DNA of 64,000 nt, taken from NCBI RefSeq assembly GCF_040802235.1, contig NC_133157.1, positions 89,824,001 through 89,888,000 on the forward strand. The letters run 5' to 3'. The translations under genes were made by a program, and so were the position numbers. This DNA comes from Manis javanica (lineage: Eukaryota > Chordata > Mammalia > Pholidota > Manidae). The notes beneath the pieces are model-generated. The model saw nothing but the letters and a program-made list of their open reading frames with translations, was not told where the DNA came from and did not search any database. Position 1 is the first letter of the stretch; every line of letters begins with the position of its first letter. Positions 33,587 to 44,889 of this stretch are shown piece by piece.

Positions 33587-36500
33587 ATGGCAATATGTAC
33601 ATATCTCTCAATAGTCACCCTAAATGTAAATGGACTTAATGCACCAATCAAAAGACACAGAGTAATAGAATGGATAAAAAAGCAAGACCCATCTATAAGC
33701 TGCTTACAAGAAACTCACCTTAAACCCAAAGATAAGCACAGACTAAAAGTCAGGGGATGGAAAAACATATTTCAGGCAAACAACAGTGAGAAGAAAGCAG
33801 GGGTTGCAGTACTAATATCAGACAAAATAGACTTCAAAACAAAGAAAGTAACAAGAGATAAAGAAGGACACTACATAATGATAAAGGCCTCAGTCCAACA
33901 AGAGGATATAACCATTCTAAATATATATGCGCCCAATACAGGAGCACCAGCATATGTGAAGCAAATACTAACAGAACTAAAGAGGGAAATAGACTGCAAT
34001 GCATTCATTGTAGGAGACTTCAACACACCACTCACCCCGAAGGATAGATCCACCGGGCAGAAAATAAGTAAGGACACAGAGGCACTGAACAACACCCTAG
34101 AACAGATGGACCTAATAGACATCTATAGAACTCTACATCCAAAAGCAACAGGATATACATTCTTCTCAAGTGCACATGGAACATTCTCCAGAATAGACCA
34201 CATACTAGCACACAAAAAGAGTCTCAGTAAACTCCAAAATATTGAAATTCTACCAACCAATTTTTCAGACCACAAAGGTATAAAAGCAGAAATAAATTCT
34301 ACAAAGAAAACAAAAAGGCTCACAAACACATGGAGGCTTAACAACATGCTATAAATAATCAATGGATCAATGAACAAATCAAAATAGAGATGAAGGAATA
34401 TATAGAAACAAATGAAAACAACAACACTAAGCCCAACTTCTGTGGGACGCAGTGAAAGGAGTCTTAAGAGGAACATATATAGCAATCCAGGCACACTTGA
34501 AGAAGGAAGAACAATCCCAAATGAATAGTCTAACATCACAATTTTCAAAACTGGAAAAAGAAGAACAAATGAGGCCTAAAGTCAGCAGAAGGAGGGACAT
34601 AATAAAGATCAGAGAAGAAATAAACAAAATTGAGAAGAATAAAATAGCAAAAATCAACGAAACCAAGAGCTGGATCTTTGAGAAAATAAACAAAATAGAT
34701 AAGCCTTTAGCCCAACTTATTAAGAGAAAAAGACAATCAACACAAATCAACATAATCAGAAATGAGAATGGAATAATCACGACAGACTCTACAGAAATAC
34801 AAAGAATTATTAAAGACTACTATGAAAACCTATATGCAAACAAGCTGGAAAACCTAGAAGAAATGGACAACTTCCTAGAAAAATACAACCTCCCAAGACT
34901 GACCAAGGAAGAAACACAAACGTTAAACAAACCCATTACGAGCAAAGAAATTGAAACGGTAATCAAAAAACTACCCAAGAACAAAACCCCGGGGCCGGAC
35001 GGATTTACCTCGGAATTTTATCAGACACACAGAGAAGACATAATACCCATTCTCCTTAAAGTGTTCCAAAAAATAGAAGAAGAGGAAATACTCCCAAACT
35101 CATTCTATGAAGCCAACATCACCCTAATACCAAAACCAGGCAAAGAGCCCACCAAAAAAGAAAATTACAGACCAATATCCCTGATGAATGTAGATGCAAA
35201 AATATCCAATAAAATATTAACAAACAGAATTCAACAGTATATCAAAAGGATCATACACCATGACCAAGTGGGATTCATCCCAGGGATGCAAGGATGGTAC
35301 AACATTCGAAAATCCATCAACATCATCCACCACATCAACAAAAAGAAAGACAAAAACCACATGATCATCTCCATAGATGCTGAAAAAGCATTTGACAAAA
35401 TTCAACATCCATTCATGATAAAAACTCTCAGCAAAATGGGAATAGAGGGAAACTACCTCAACATAATAAAGGCCATATATGATAAACCCACAGCCAGCAT
35501 TATACTGAACAGCGAGAAGCTGAAAGCATTTCCTCTGAGATCGGGAACCAGACAGGGAAGCCCACTCTCCCCACTGTTATTTAACATAGTACTGGAGGTC
35601 CTAGCCACGGCAATCAGACAAAACAAAGAAATACAAGGAATCCAGATTTGTAAAGAAGAAGTTAAACTCTCACTATTTGCAGATGATATGATACTGTACA
35701 TAAAAAACCCTAAAGACTCCACTCCAAAACTACTAGAACTGATATCAGAATACAGCAAAGTTGCAGGATACAAAATTAACACACAGAAATCTGTAGCTTT
35801 CCTATACACTAACAATGAATCAATAGAAAGAGAAATCAGGAAAACAATTCCATTCACCATTGCATCAAAAAGAATAAAATACCTAGGAATGAACCTAACC
35901 AAAGAAGTGAAAGACTTATACTCTGAAAACTACAAGTCACTCTTAAGAGAAATTAAAGGGGACACTAACAAATGGTAACTCATCCCATGCTCATGGCTAG
36001 GAAGAATTAATATTGTCAAAATGGCCGTCCTGCCCAAAGCAATATACAGATTTGATGCAATCCTTCTCAAATTACCAGCAACATTCTTCAATGAATTGGA
36101 ACAAATAATTCAAAAATTCATATGGAAACACCAAAGACCCCGAATAGCCAAAGCAATCCTGAAAAAGAAGAATAAAGTAGGGGGGATCTCACTCCCCAAC
36201 TTCAAGCTCTACTACAAAGCCATAGTAATCAAGACAATTTTGTACTGGCACAAGAACAGAGCCACAGACCAGTGGAACAGATTAGAGACTCCAGACATTA
36301 ATCCAAACATATATGGTCAATTAATATTTGATAAAGGAGCCATGGACATACAATGGCAAAATGACAGTTTCTTCAACAGATGATGCTGGCAAAGCTGGAC
36401 AGCTACATGTAGGAGAATGAAACTGGACTATTGTCTAACCCCATATACAAAGGTAAACTCAAAATGGATCAAAGACCTAAATGTAAGTCATGAAACCATT

Positions 36501-37392
36501 AAACTCTTGGAAAAAAACATAGGCAAAAACCTCTTAGACATAAACATGAGTGACCTCTTCTTGAACATATCTCCCTGGGCAAGGAAAACAACAGCAAAAA
36601 TGAGCAAGTGGGACTACATTAAGCTGAAAAGCTGTTGTACAGCGAAAGACACCATCAATAGAACAAAAAGGAACCCTACAGTATGGGAGAATATATTTGA
36701 AAATGACACATCCAATAAAGGCTTGACGTCCAGAATATATAAAGAGCTCACATGCCTCAACAAACAAAAAACAAATAACCCAATTAAAAAATTGGCAGAG
36801 GAACTGAACAGTTCTCTAAAAAAGAAATACAGATGGCCAAGACACACATGAAAAAATGCTCCACATCGCTAATTATCAGAGAAATGCAAATTAAAACTAC
36901 AATGAGGTATCATCTCACAGCAGTAAGGATAGCTGCCATTCAATAGACAAACAACAACAAATGTTGGCGAGGCTGTGGAGAAAGGGGAACCCTCCTACAC
37001 TGCTGGTGGGAATGTAAATTAGTTCAACCATTGTGGAAAGCAGTATGGAGGTTCATCAGAATGCTCAAAACAGCCTACCATTTGACCCAGGAATTCCACT
37101 CCTAGGAATTTACCCTAAGAATGCAGCAATCAAGTTTGAGAAAGACAGATGCACTCCTATGTTTATCGCAGCACTATTTACAATAGCCAAGAATTGGAAG
37201 CAACCTAAATGTCCATCGGTAGATGAATGGATAAAGAAAATGTGGTACATATACACAATGGAATACTACTCAGCCATAAGAAGTGGAAAAATCCAACCAT
37301 TTGCAGCAACATGGATGGAGCTGGAGAGTATTATGCTCAGTGAAATAAGCCAAGCGGAGAAAGAGAAATACCAAATGATTTCACTCATCTGA
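33587..37392 (+). pseudogene. L1 ORF2 (endonuclease-RT), copy C, broken but with intact motifs
   Basis: The start ATG is at 33587 (an upstream in-frame alternative codon at 33560 is not needed). The endonuclease has TLNVNGLN, QETHL, GDFNTPL and SDHKG, so the known catalytic blocks are all there. A short deletion near 34350 (AACATGCTATAAAT against AACATGCTTCTAAAT in copy A) stops the frame at 34354. RT resumes at 34452-35978 with the palm motif LFADDM (35670-35690). A stop after DTNKW breaks it again. Later pieces are 36021-36383, 36417-36851 and 37033-37392, ending at TGA. The C-terminal C/H motif is readable near 36962-37020. It is non-autonomous but younger-looking than A. Confidence 0.94.
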
Positions 37393-37745
37393 GGAGTATA
37401 GGAACAAAGGAAAAACTGAAGGAACAAAACAGGAGCGGAATTACAGAACCTAAAAATGGACTAACAGGTACCAAAGGGAAAGGAACTGGGGAGGATGGGT
37501 GGGCAGGGAGGGATGGGGGGGAAGAAGAAGGAGGGTATTAAGATTAGCATGCATGGCGGGGAGGGAGAAAGGGGAGTGTGGGCTGCACAACACAGAGAGG
37601 ACAAGTAGGAATTCTACAACATTTTTCTAAGCTGATGGACAGTAACTGTAATGTGGTTGTTAGGGGGGACCTGATATAGGGGAGAGCATAGTAAACATAG
37701 TATTCTTCATGTAAGTATAGATTAAAAATTTAAAAAAAAAAGAAG
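37393..37745 (+). other. L1 3'UTR and A-rich end, copy C
   Basis: Contains the typical L1 purine-rich tract (GGGCAGGGAGGGATGGGGGG near 37500-37520) and ends in an A-rich stretch (37724-37745). In an ordinary L1 the element would stop here. In this one it continues. Confidence 0.85.
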
Positions 37746-37921
37746 GAAAAAAAGAAAGAGAAGGGGTGTTATTCCTTTATAGGATAAAACTATTGGTAAA
37801 TCAAAGATCAACGCATGCTTTAAATATCCTTAATGTTGATCACTTTAAGGGTGTCAGATGATCAGCTATGGAGGTACTCTTTTCTGATAATATTCCTTTC
37901 TCTTAATAAAAAAAAAAAAAA
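37746..37921 (+). other. Spacer and second A-run between L1 and retroviral tail, copy C
   Basis: About 160 bp of sequence of unknown family, ending TCTTAATAAAA in a run of A (37908-37921). It is present in all three composites. The AATAAA directly before the A-run suggests an older 3' end of the L1 transcript at this point. Confidence 0.75.
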
Positions 37922-38159
37922 GCAGTTACTCTGTGCTGACCTCCAATGAGATCTGCACAGTGGTATAGAGGGCATGTCAAAGTGTGGGCAAAGGGTCTGT
38001 TTGTTTCTATGCAGAAGATCAAGGCCTAGCTTGGATACCCAGAAAATGAACTAAGATATGATATGAGGAGGAGCTTCCGGCATCAGCACTCTCTGGAGGA
38101 CTTGTGCCGGGGGATGATCATCAAAAAGCCTACACAGGGATCCAGACGATGCTGCGGTT
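37922..38159 (+). pseudogene. Integrase-end-like and truncated envelope start region, copy C
   Basis: The frame near 37985-38060 carries GKGSVCFYAEDQGLAW-like text, resembling the C-terminal part of a betaretrovirus-type integrase. The TM-envelope region follows within about 130 bp, so the surface-envelope portion is missing. Assignment to integrase is tentative. The fragment is not functional. Confidence 0.5.
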
Positions 38160-38612
38160 GTGGCTGCATCCAGCCCACCGTCTCCTGAACTTGCCATAGG
38201 AATGAGGAGGGAGATGTCTAGGCTGGCATGTGCATACAGTGAGACAACGAATTTGACCGGATCTGTACTGTTGGAACTCAGCCAGGAGTTGGGAGGGGTG
38301 CAAGGTGTAGCACTCCAAAATCTTATGACTATAGTCTATCTACGGTTAAAAGAACATATGGGATGTGAACAGATCCCAGAAATGGGCTGCTTTAATTTGT
38401 CTGATTTCTCTCAGACTGTTCATGTACAGTTGGACAATATCCATCATATCATAGACAAATTTTCACAAATGCATAGGGTGCCTAAATGGTTTTCTTGGCT
38501 TCACTGGAGAAGGCTGGTAATTATAGATTTGCTTTGTTTATGTCACCATATTCCTATTATGTTAATATGTGTGTGCAAATTAGTTAGTAGTTTAAAACCT
38601 ATACATACTTAA
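38160..38612 (+). CDS. Endogenous retroviral transmembrane-envelope fragment, 150-codon open frame, copy C
   Basis: The open frame of 150 codons has a hydrophobic, alanine/proline/glycine-rich N-terminal part (fusion-peptide-like, residues about 1-20). Next is a heptad-type region, then LRLKEHMGCEQIPEMGCF (residues about 67-84). There the usual disulfide-loop motif appears as C-X6-G-C, lacking the first of the paired cysteines. A second helical region follows, then a hydrophobic membrane segment (about 118-140) and a short basic tail. The layout matches TM subunits of retroviral envelopes. There is no signal peptide and no surface subunit, so it is a fragment and not a working envelope. In A and B the same region is frame-broken. 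Expression is not shown. Confidence 0.68.
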   Translation: MAASSPPSPELAIGMRREMSRLACAYSETTNLTGSVLLELSQELGGVQGVALQNLMTIVYLRLKEHMGCEQIPEMGCFNLSDFSQTVHVQLDNIHHIIDKFSQMHRVPKWFSWLHWRRLVIIDLLCLCHHIPIMLICVCKLVSSLKPIHT

Positions 38613-39242
38613 GGTACTCTACAAGAAGATATGTCAAAGAAATAATCAATCCTCCCATGTTTCCTTCCATATGCTACATCTGTAGCTTTTCTTCTTTCTT
38701 CCTAATTACAACCCTTAAATAGAATTCGTGCCTCATATCGAATTTACCGAGTATCATAATTCCTCCAGGTGGTAAAGATACCTCGAGACAAGTGCTGGGC
38801 ATAGAAGCCACAGGGCATAAATCTGCAAAGAAGTAAAAAGCTAACTTTTGCAAACAATATGGCTTCTCTCTCACTTATCAACTTTACATTTCCCTGTATG
38901 GCCCCGGAAGATGACTGGTTAGCCAGAGACGGGTAAGATTCCTCAAGGGAGGAACAACCTAAGACAGGCACAGTCGCAGGGGGGTCATCAGGTGAGAATT
39001 TGGGGATCAACAGAGGTGAAGCTCAGAACCTCACCCCCCCTGCTTTGAGAGAAATCTTCTGCATCCGTGGATGTTTTGCTGCCCTTGTCTAGCCTGGATT
39101 AATACTTAGTCCATAGGCACACACCTGATGATCTGATCATGTACATTTGCCCTCTTACAGCACTAAACTATGTTTTCTACCTTTATCTTGCATCTACCTA
39201 CCACTTCAGCATTTTATTAAAAATAAAAATAATAATAATAAT

Positions 39243-39253
39243 AAAGGGAGAAA
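39243..39253 (+). other. Polypurine tract before LTR, copy C
   Basis: AAAGGGAGAAA directly precedes the TGTGGGATC start of the LTR. Confidence 0.7.
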
Positions 39254-39576
39254 TGTGGGATCAACATATAAATCAAGTACAAAAATCAAACGAATATTCA
39301 TATTTGACCTGATTGTTTATAGGTCATAATGCGTGATCAAAACCGAAAGTTTCTGTGATGAATGCCCTTGTACTGTTCACCATGTAAGAATTTATTCACC
39401 ATGTAAGAATTGGTTCACCATGTAAGAACTTGTTCGTTATGCTTCAGAAGATTGGAGACTGACGAGAATTAGACTTGAGATGGATTAATGATTGTACATT
39501 GAGCATTGACCCCCCTATACTGAATTTTATTGTTGTTAACAACCATTTGATCAATAAATATGAGAGATGCCCTCTC
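39254..39576 (+). mobile_element. Retroviral LTR (U3-R only) with used poly(A) signal, copy C
   Basis: It starts TGTGGGATCAACATATAAAT and has three short direct repeats of TTCACCATGTAAGAA (39378-39428). AATAAA is at 39553-39558 and the element's poly(A) begins 18 bases later (39577). No U5 follows, as expected of a transcript cut at the R/U5 boundary. A second LTR, gag, protease and most of pol are absent, so this is not a provirus. Confidence 0.78.
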
Positions 39577-39603
39577 AAAAACAAAAACAAAAACAAACAA
39601 AAA

Positions 39604-39930
39604 AAAAAGGTTACGTAATGTATGATTCTACTGATATATGCTTTTTGAAATGACAAATTTAGAAATGGTGTGCAGGTCAGTCCTTGCCAGGGTCAAGAAT
39701 AGCCTAGCAGGTGGTCCACTATAAAAGGGCAACCCAAGAGATCAAGTATTCTGAATGTCTGTATAAATGCTAATATCTGGGGTTGGGATGTTGTGCCTTA
39801 GTTTTGCAAAATGTTTTCATTTTGTGAACTGAGGAAACAGTACATAGGACCACTTTGCATTTTTTTTTTACAATGGTGTGCAAATATACATTTATCTAAA
39901 AATAAAAAAAGAAAGAAAACAAAACAAACA
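39604..39930 (+). mobile_element. Old L1 right part (3'UTR end), with right target-site duplication of C
   Basis: AAAAAGGTTACG (39604-39615) is followed by TAATGTATGATTCTACTGAT, the direct continuation of the L1 3'UTR interrupted at 31402. It ends near GCAAATATACATTTATCTAA and an A-rich stretch at about 39900-39930. Confidence 0.85.
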
Positions 39931-40229
39931 GCCTCTTTCATGGGGATTTTGTTTGTGTCAGTTGGCAGAGATGTCTTTCCCAGTATCCTCTGTCAAACCC
40001 ATGGCTGGCACATACTCATCCTTGGGTCCTTCCAGGCTATTCTGGAAAGCGTGTTCTCAGTGGGTACAGGTGATGGGACCAGGCTGATGGATTCGACAGC
40101 CAAGGACATGTGACTGCTGCAGCACGGACACAAAGGATCCTGTGAGGGGTCGTTTCACATCCGCAGTGAACACAGAATCTTGGGTTTGAATGAGCATGTA
40201 TTGTGGAACTGGACAAGGACCTCCGAGAT

Positions 40230-40365
40230 ACCTTGGTCTTTGCCTTCATTATAGATGAAGAAACTGAGGAACGAAAAATCAGTTAACTTGCCCAGGATCA
40301 AAGCGCAAGGCACTGGCAACCTCAGACCTACACCAAGTTCAGGGATCTTAAGTCAATGTTCCTAC
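40230..40365 (-). mobile_element. MIR fragment
   Basis: GATGAAGAAACTGAGGAACG followed by GTTAACTTGCCCAGGATCAA is the MIR core in antisense. Confidence 0.75.
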
Positions 40366-40499
40366 CTGTGAACTGTATATAATTCACTTTAATTTCTTCA
40401 CTTTCTTCCTTTTCCAGAGTCTCCACATTCTCAGTTTGATAAGAGACCTAAGGACTTGGAAAACTCCCCTCTCATCCTTGTGTACCTGGTCTCCTACCC

Positions 40500-40770
40500 A
40501 GGTTTAAAATTCTGTGTAAAGCCAAACCTCATTCTCCTGAAAGTTTAACTTGACCATCTCACTGGAAAACACCCCACCTCTTCCAAGGGCCTTTCTGTCA
40601 TCAGTAATGAGGACCCATTTTGTCCTCTTTTTCATCTGTATTTTTCACAGGTGCTACAAGACTGTAATGGAATTACATATTACACATTATATATTACAAT
40701 GTCATCTAATCTACTGTAAATTGCTCAGAGATACATAGAATAGGTATTTACTGAAGAACTGAATTATCTT
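40500..40770 (+). mobile_element. L2 fragment
   Basis: CATTTTGTCCTCTTTTTCAT, then a decayed end with TAGAATAGGTATTTACTGAAGAA, resembles the L2 3' region in plus orientation. Old and uncertain at both edges. Confidence 0.5.
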
Positions 40771-42669
40771 CAAAAGATCATACAATCTGCTCCACTTTCA
40801 TTTTCATGTCTTTACTATGTTTCTTGTTGTTTTTCTAACTTTTCAAGGTAAATGGATTTTCCTACTTCTTGTAGTGTAATCACCAACTTTAAAGTTACCT
40901 ATAAATCAATGGACTCCACCATCTGGGCCATGGCGAGAAGGAGCAGGAACCAATCCCTCAGCTGACTCCATGCACCCTGGCGACCAGTGTGATCTGGACT
41001 CACTCGTGGCTCAGCCAGGATGCATGGTTTTCTATCTGGAAGTTTCTTGCTATGAGGTTTTTTTTTTTTAAGGAAAGAGTAAAGAAAAATTCTTCCTGAG
41101 TAATACAAAGAGGTGAATTCAGAATTCTTAAATGGATATGTTTTTAGTAAAGAGGAGTTGGCTACAAATTCTAACTCTGATGGACTATAACAAATGGAAT
41201 CACAGGACAATTAATTTTATATTTCTGGTATAATATTCTAACACCCAGATAAAGTATAAGTCCTGGCAGCTTTACTTTTTACTTGAAAAATAATTTAGAA
41301 GAGACTCTTGGGTTCATCATAACAAAGATGGGTACCAATGAGGAAGAAAAGTAAATATATTATTTTGTTTTTTTAAAAAACTCATCTGGCATAAGATTCC
41401 TCATTTTTCCACTTCTTTTTGCTTCGCTCCTATTTCTCATATATAGATATTCATAGACATTTAGCACAAAGCTAACACACATTCAAGGCCTTCCAAATTT
41501 AAGTAATGCCATCTGTACAAAACATAAAAAGGTGTGGGTGTCTCTAAAATGAGGTATATTCTTAGCCTCATGGGCCAGGGAACAGCTCTGTGTGATGGCT
41601 TAATATAGCAAAACGGAAATTGTTGGAAGGTAAGATGCTCAGGGCGCCTGAATTCAGAGGCAAACTCTCCTTGGGACCTTTATCAACCCCTCTCCTCCAC
41701 CCCAGTCCCTGTGAACAGCTACCTGGTTTTCCATCCCTATAGTTCAACTTTGTAGAATGTCCCCTATGTGGAATCCTATAGTCCGTGGCCTTGGTATGAT
41801 GATTTTGAGGCTCACCTGTAGATCGTCATGTCCCCACTGGTAAGAAGCTGAAGGAAGGGTGTCTTCTGGAATCTAAGGCTCTCACTGGGGCTCTGCAGAA
41901 AGGACAGTGAAGGGATTGTGCTTTAATTTAAAATGAATATCCAGGGCCATCACGGGTCACATTTATGCCAATATCCATAACAGAGCTGACTCAAACTTGG
42001 TGACATCATTGGACATGTGCAAGCTTTCATGTGCACCAGTATCTTCTCCCCGTCCCCGACGCCACTGAGCACCTTCTTCCCACTCTCTCCTAATAGCACT
42101 TTGATTTTCCTTTGGGATTGTTACTCCTTCCCACTCTGTTCATAAAGTTTGGGTTTAGGACAAGCTAAGGTTTGGACACGTGGCCAGTCTTTGCCAGAGT
42201 GAGTGCTCTTGGGGAGGAATGTGGTCCAAGCCTGCCCACCTGCTGTACCCATGCCCCGGACCATGTGACACATATCATCCCAGAGACTTACTCCATCTCT
42301 TTGATTGGGGCTGGAGGGAAAAACTGGTCTTGTTTCAAGCATTTGCAAGACCTTGGGCCCAGAGAAACCTAGAGAAATGCAGAACTAAAGATGGCCAAGC
42401 TGGGACTTGATCGGCCCACCTGCTATGTATGGGCCACCAGTCCTACAGTCCAAAGCCTCCAGAACCCTGAACTTTCAGTGAGGTGAGATCATTGCTTTTT
42501 CTTAATTCAGCTTGATGGATTTTCTTTGGATCATTTAAAACTGACATATTAGTTAATAAAAGGCTCAGGGAAAAATGTATGTTTTCATACCAGAATATTA
42601 TAAATATAATTAAATTACAACTCTGTGGCATTAGTATAAATATAACCATCATCATATTATAATTCAAGG
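40771..42669. other. Mostly unique intergenic DNA
   Basis: No gene or named repeat can be supported. Bases 41700-41820 may be a decayed L1 3' end in antisense, but this is too weak to call. Confidence 0.4.
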
Positions 42670-42830
42670 CACTATAGTAAATTTAAACCTGATATAACTA
42701 TGTAAGGGGCTCTAATTATGTTTTCCATTATACAGAGTGAAAACTGAGGCACAGGGTAAGCAACTTGCCCAAGGCCCTGGGTGGGGAACTGCCAGGCCTG
42801 CAACCCCAGCCCAGTGAGTTTGGCTCAAGG
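42670..42830 (-). mobile_element. MIR fragment
   Basis: CATTATACAGAGTGAAAACT followed by GAGGCACAGGGTAAGCAACTTGCCCAAGG is the MIR core in antisense. Confidence 0.8.
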
Positions 42831-44570
42831 GTCCTCACCAAGGATACACAGCCCCCCAAAATAAATTACAATGTCTAAACTAGATAGCATGAGTTTAAAA
42901 AATTATATTGAAATGTGCATTAAAAGACCTGGTGCTGTTTTATTAAAAATTCTCTGTACGATGTCAGATGCACCATCAATCCTGAGAGGTATTCTCTGCT
43001 ATGTATGGGGGCCAGTCATCCAGGCCAGCCTCATATTTTAAACTGGAGACACCGTGAGTGATGATGAAGGCCGTCATATGCCTGCCACACTACTTGTCAT
43101 CTCTAAGTGTGACAGTTGAGTCTCAAGAGTTCCATCATTGTTCTGAACATATTATGGAAATGTTCCTCCCTCACCATCCATCAGGAGTCCCAAGAAGCAA
43201 ATAAATTATAAAAACAGCATGTGAAATGCAAGGCATACCTTTCTAGGTTGTCTCCAGGATGGGAGTCACAGGCCTCTGTCTTTCCTGATCTCTGTGTCAC
43301 CTCCACCAGGGGACAAACACCCCTTGAGCACGTCAGCAATTGTTGCTCACTTCTCCCTCTCCTGCTCAGCCTGCCGGCACGCTGGGCAGACGGAGGTCCT
43401 CAGAGTGTACCCCCATCTCTCGGGAGCCTAGGCTGGGCCTGTTGTCCTTGCCGTGGCCTGTCATCTCAGGCCAAGGCACTCTGGACCAACAGTTCTCTTC
43501 TCTGAATTAAAAGCCCATGTTCACGCAGGAAGAATATTGAATCCAGCCATTTCTTCCATCATTACTGAGAGAACTAAGACTCGTGGTTGGCAGTTCAGGG
43601 TAGAACATGTTTGCTTGGAGTAGCAGACTGCTCCCGGGCAGCTCACTGGGAGCCCACTTAGGTTTCCACTGGCCATACTGTCATCTGTACATGGTTCTTT
43701 GGTGGGAGGAGGATGGGGGTCCAGGAGTATGTTTAATTGCCAGCAGGGTGCAGGACACTGGGGCACCCTGACATGAGACAACCTTGACAGCATATGTCTC
43801 CCAATTATTTTGGTGCATGCCCTCAATATGTGCTGTACCTCAACTTCAATGAAGACTGAAGAGGAATTCTAGGAATCTGATCTAAATGTCACCCATCCCT
43901 CCTTTCTGAGTGCCACTCCAGTCACCTAGTCATTGTGAGAAATTCTTCCTAGGCTGTGCTTATAAATCCCATTTACTTTTTCCCTTTCTTGACCCCTGCC
44001 TGAAAGTTAATGACTCAGACCATGGCATGCTTGGGAAAGTGGGGATTGTTTTTTGTACCTGGTAAGGGGACCCAAGAGGGGGATTGCTTGTCTTCTTTTA
44101 AGCCTTTAAAAATACCTTCACATCTGGCCTTTTAAGTCTTCTCTGTTGGTTAACAACCTTGGATTTCCTGGCTCCTCAGCAAACCTGCACTTCATCTCTT
44201 ATTTGTGCGAGCTCAGTAGGGTATGCGGGATGAGCGACAAGTGACTAGGGCCTCCAGACACTTGGGGTGGAGGAGCAACATTTTGGGGAACTCTCATTCA
44301 AGCTGTAGCAGCAACATGCAGGAATGCCTGTGGAAAAGCTAATTAGGATGTAAAGTAAATGTCACATCCATTTTTATGCCTTTTCCATAGAAAAGCTTTC
44401 CTGTAATATTTGTGTCAAACATTCATATGGCACAGTGTAGGAATTATGCAACTGGAACCTTGGAAGCATCTAAGTGGGCTCTGCAGCCGTTAGAAATGGT
44501 ACTACTGATATGAAGCTCCAAGTGGAAAGTAAATGTTCATGGGAGGTTAAGTGAATGAGGGAGGTTTCTG
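42831..44570. other. Mostly unique intergenic DNA
   Basis: No gene or clear repeat. The 43960-44230 stretch has an LTR-like flavour (TCTTCTTTTAAGCCTTTAAA) but no ends that can be confirmed. Confidence 0.4.
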
Positions 44571-44575
44571 GATAT

Positions 44576-44602
44576 TTAATAAATGAATGAATGAATGAAT
44601 GA
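44576..44602. repeat. (AATG)n microsatellite
   Basis: Five or so AATG repeats in AATAAATGAATGAATGAATG. Confidence 0.9.
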
Positions 44603-44889
44603 GGTAAAGAAATGAATTAATGTTGAATAAAGATTTGCATGGCCTTGTTGCGCAAACAGTATTTTTGAAATGGAAAAAGAAATCAAAATAAGGTTCGCCT
44701 GTCAAGATCCTGCAGCTGGTATTTGAGTGAATTAAACTATTAAGATGAAAACTCATCATTTCAGAATGACATTTAGCCTTCCAAAATGGTATTACTAGTA
44801 TGTTCTTAAATTTTTATAACTACTGCAAAATGAGCCATTCAATAATGTTGGAGGCCCTGATGAAGTCTCACTACCCCTGCATTTCAAAA

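Larger units (their letters stand above)
31403..39603 (+). mobile_element. Composite L1 + retroviral tail, copy C (best delimited copy)
   Basis: An 8.2 kb plus-strand unit: 5'UTR 31403-32517, ORF1 32518-33391, ORF2 33587-37392, L1 3'UTR 37393-37725, A-rich tract, spacer 37746-37907, A-run 37908-37921, retroviral region 37922-39253, LTR U3-R 39254-39576 and A-rich tail 39577-39603. Perfect 12-bp target-site duplications lie outside both ends and no others lie at the L1/retroviral border. So the whole unit was reverse transcribed from one RNA. It is inserted in an old L1 3'UTR. Confidence 0.95.

Noticed and set aside
38160-38612. A functional envelope gene
   Set aside because: There is no signal peptide, surface subunit or splice acceptor, and it sits in the 3' region of a broken L1. 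The open frame may be a chance survival.
39378-39428. Three direct repeats as a separate regulatory array
   Set aside because: The repeats of about 22 bp (TTCACCATGTAAGAA) lie within the LTR and are decayed in copy B. They are likely just an LTR-internal duplication.
1-39603. An intact provirus, or independent solo LTRs that happened to land next to L1s
   Set aside because: Only U3-R, a TM region and a piece of pol are present, with no 5' LTR or gag. The same junction recurs three times, and target-site duplications lie outside the L1-retroviral unit.
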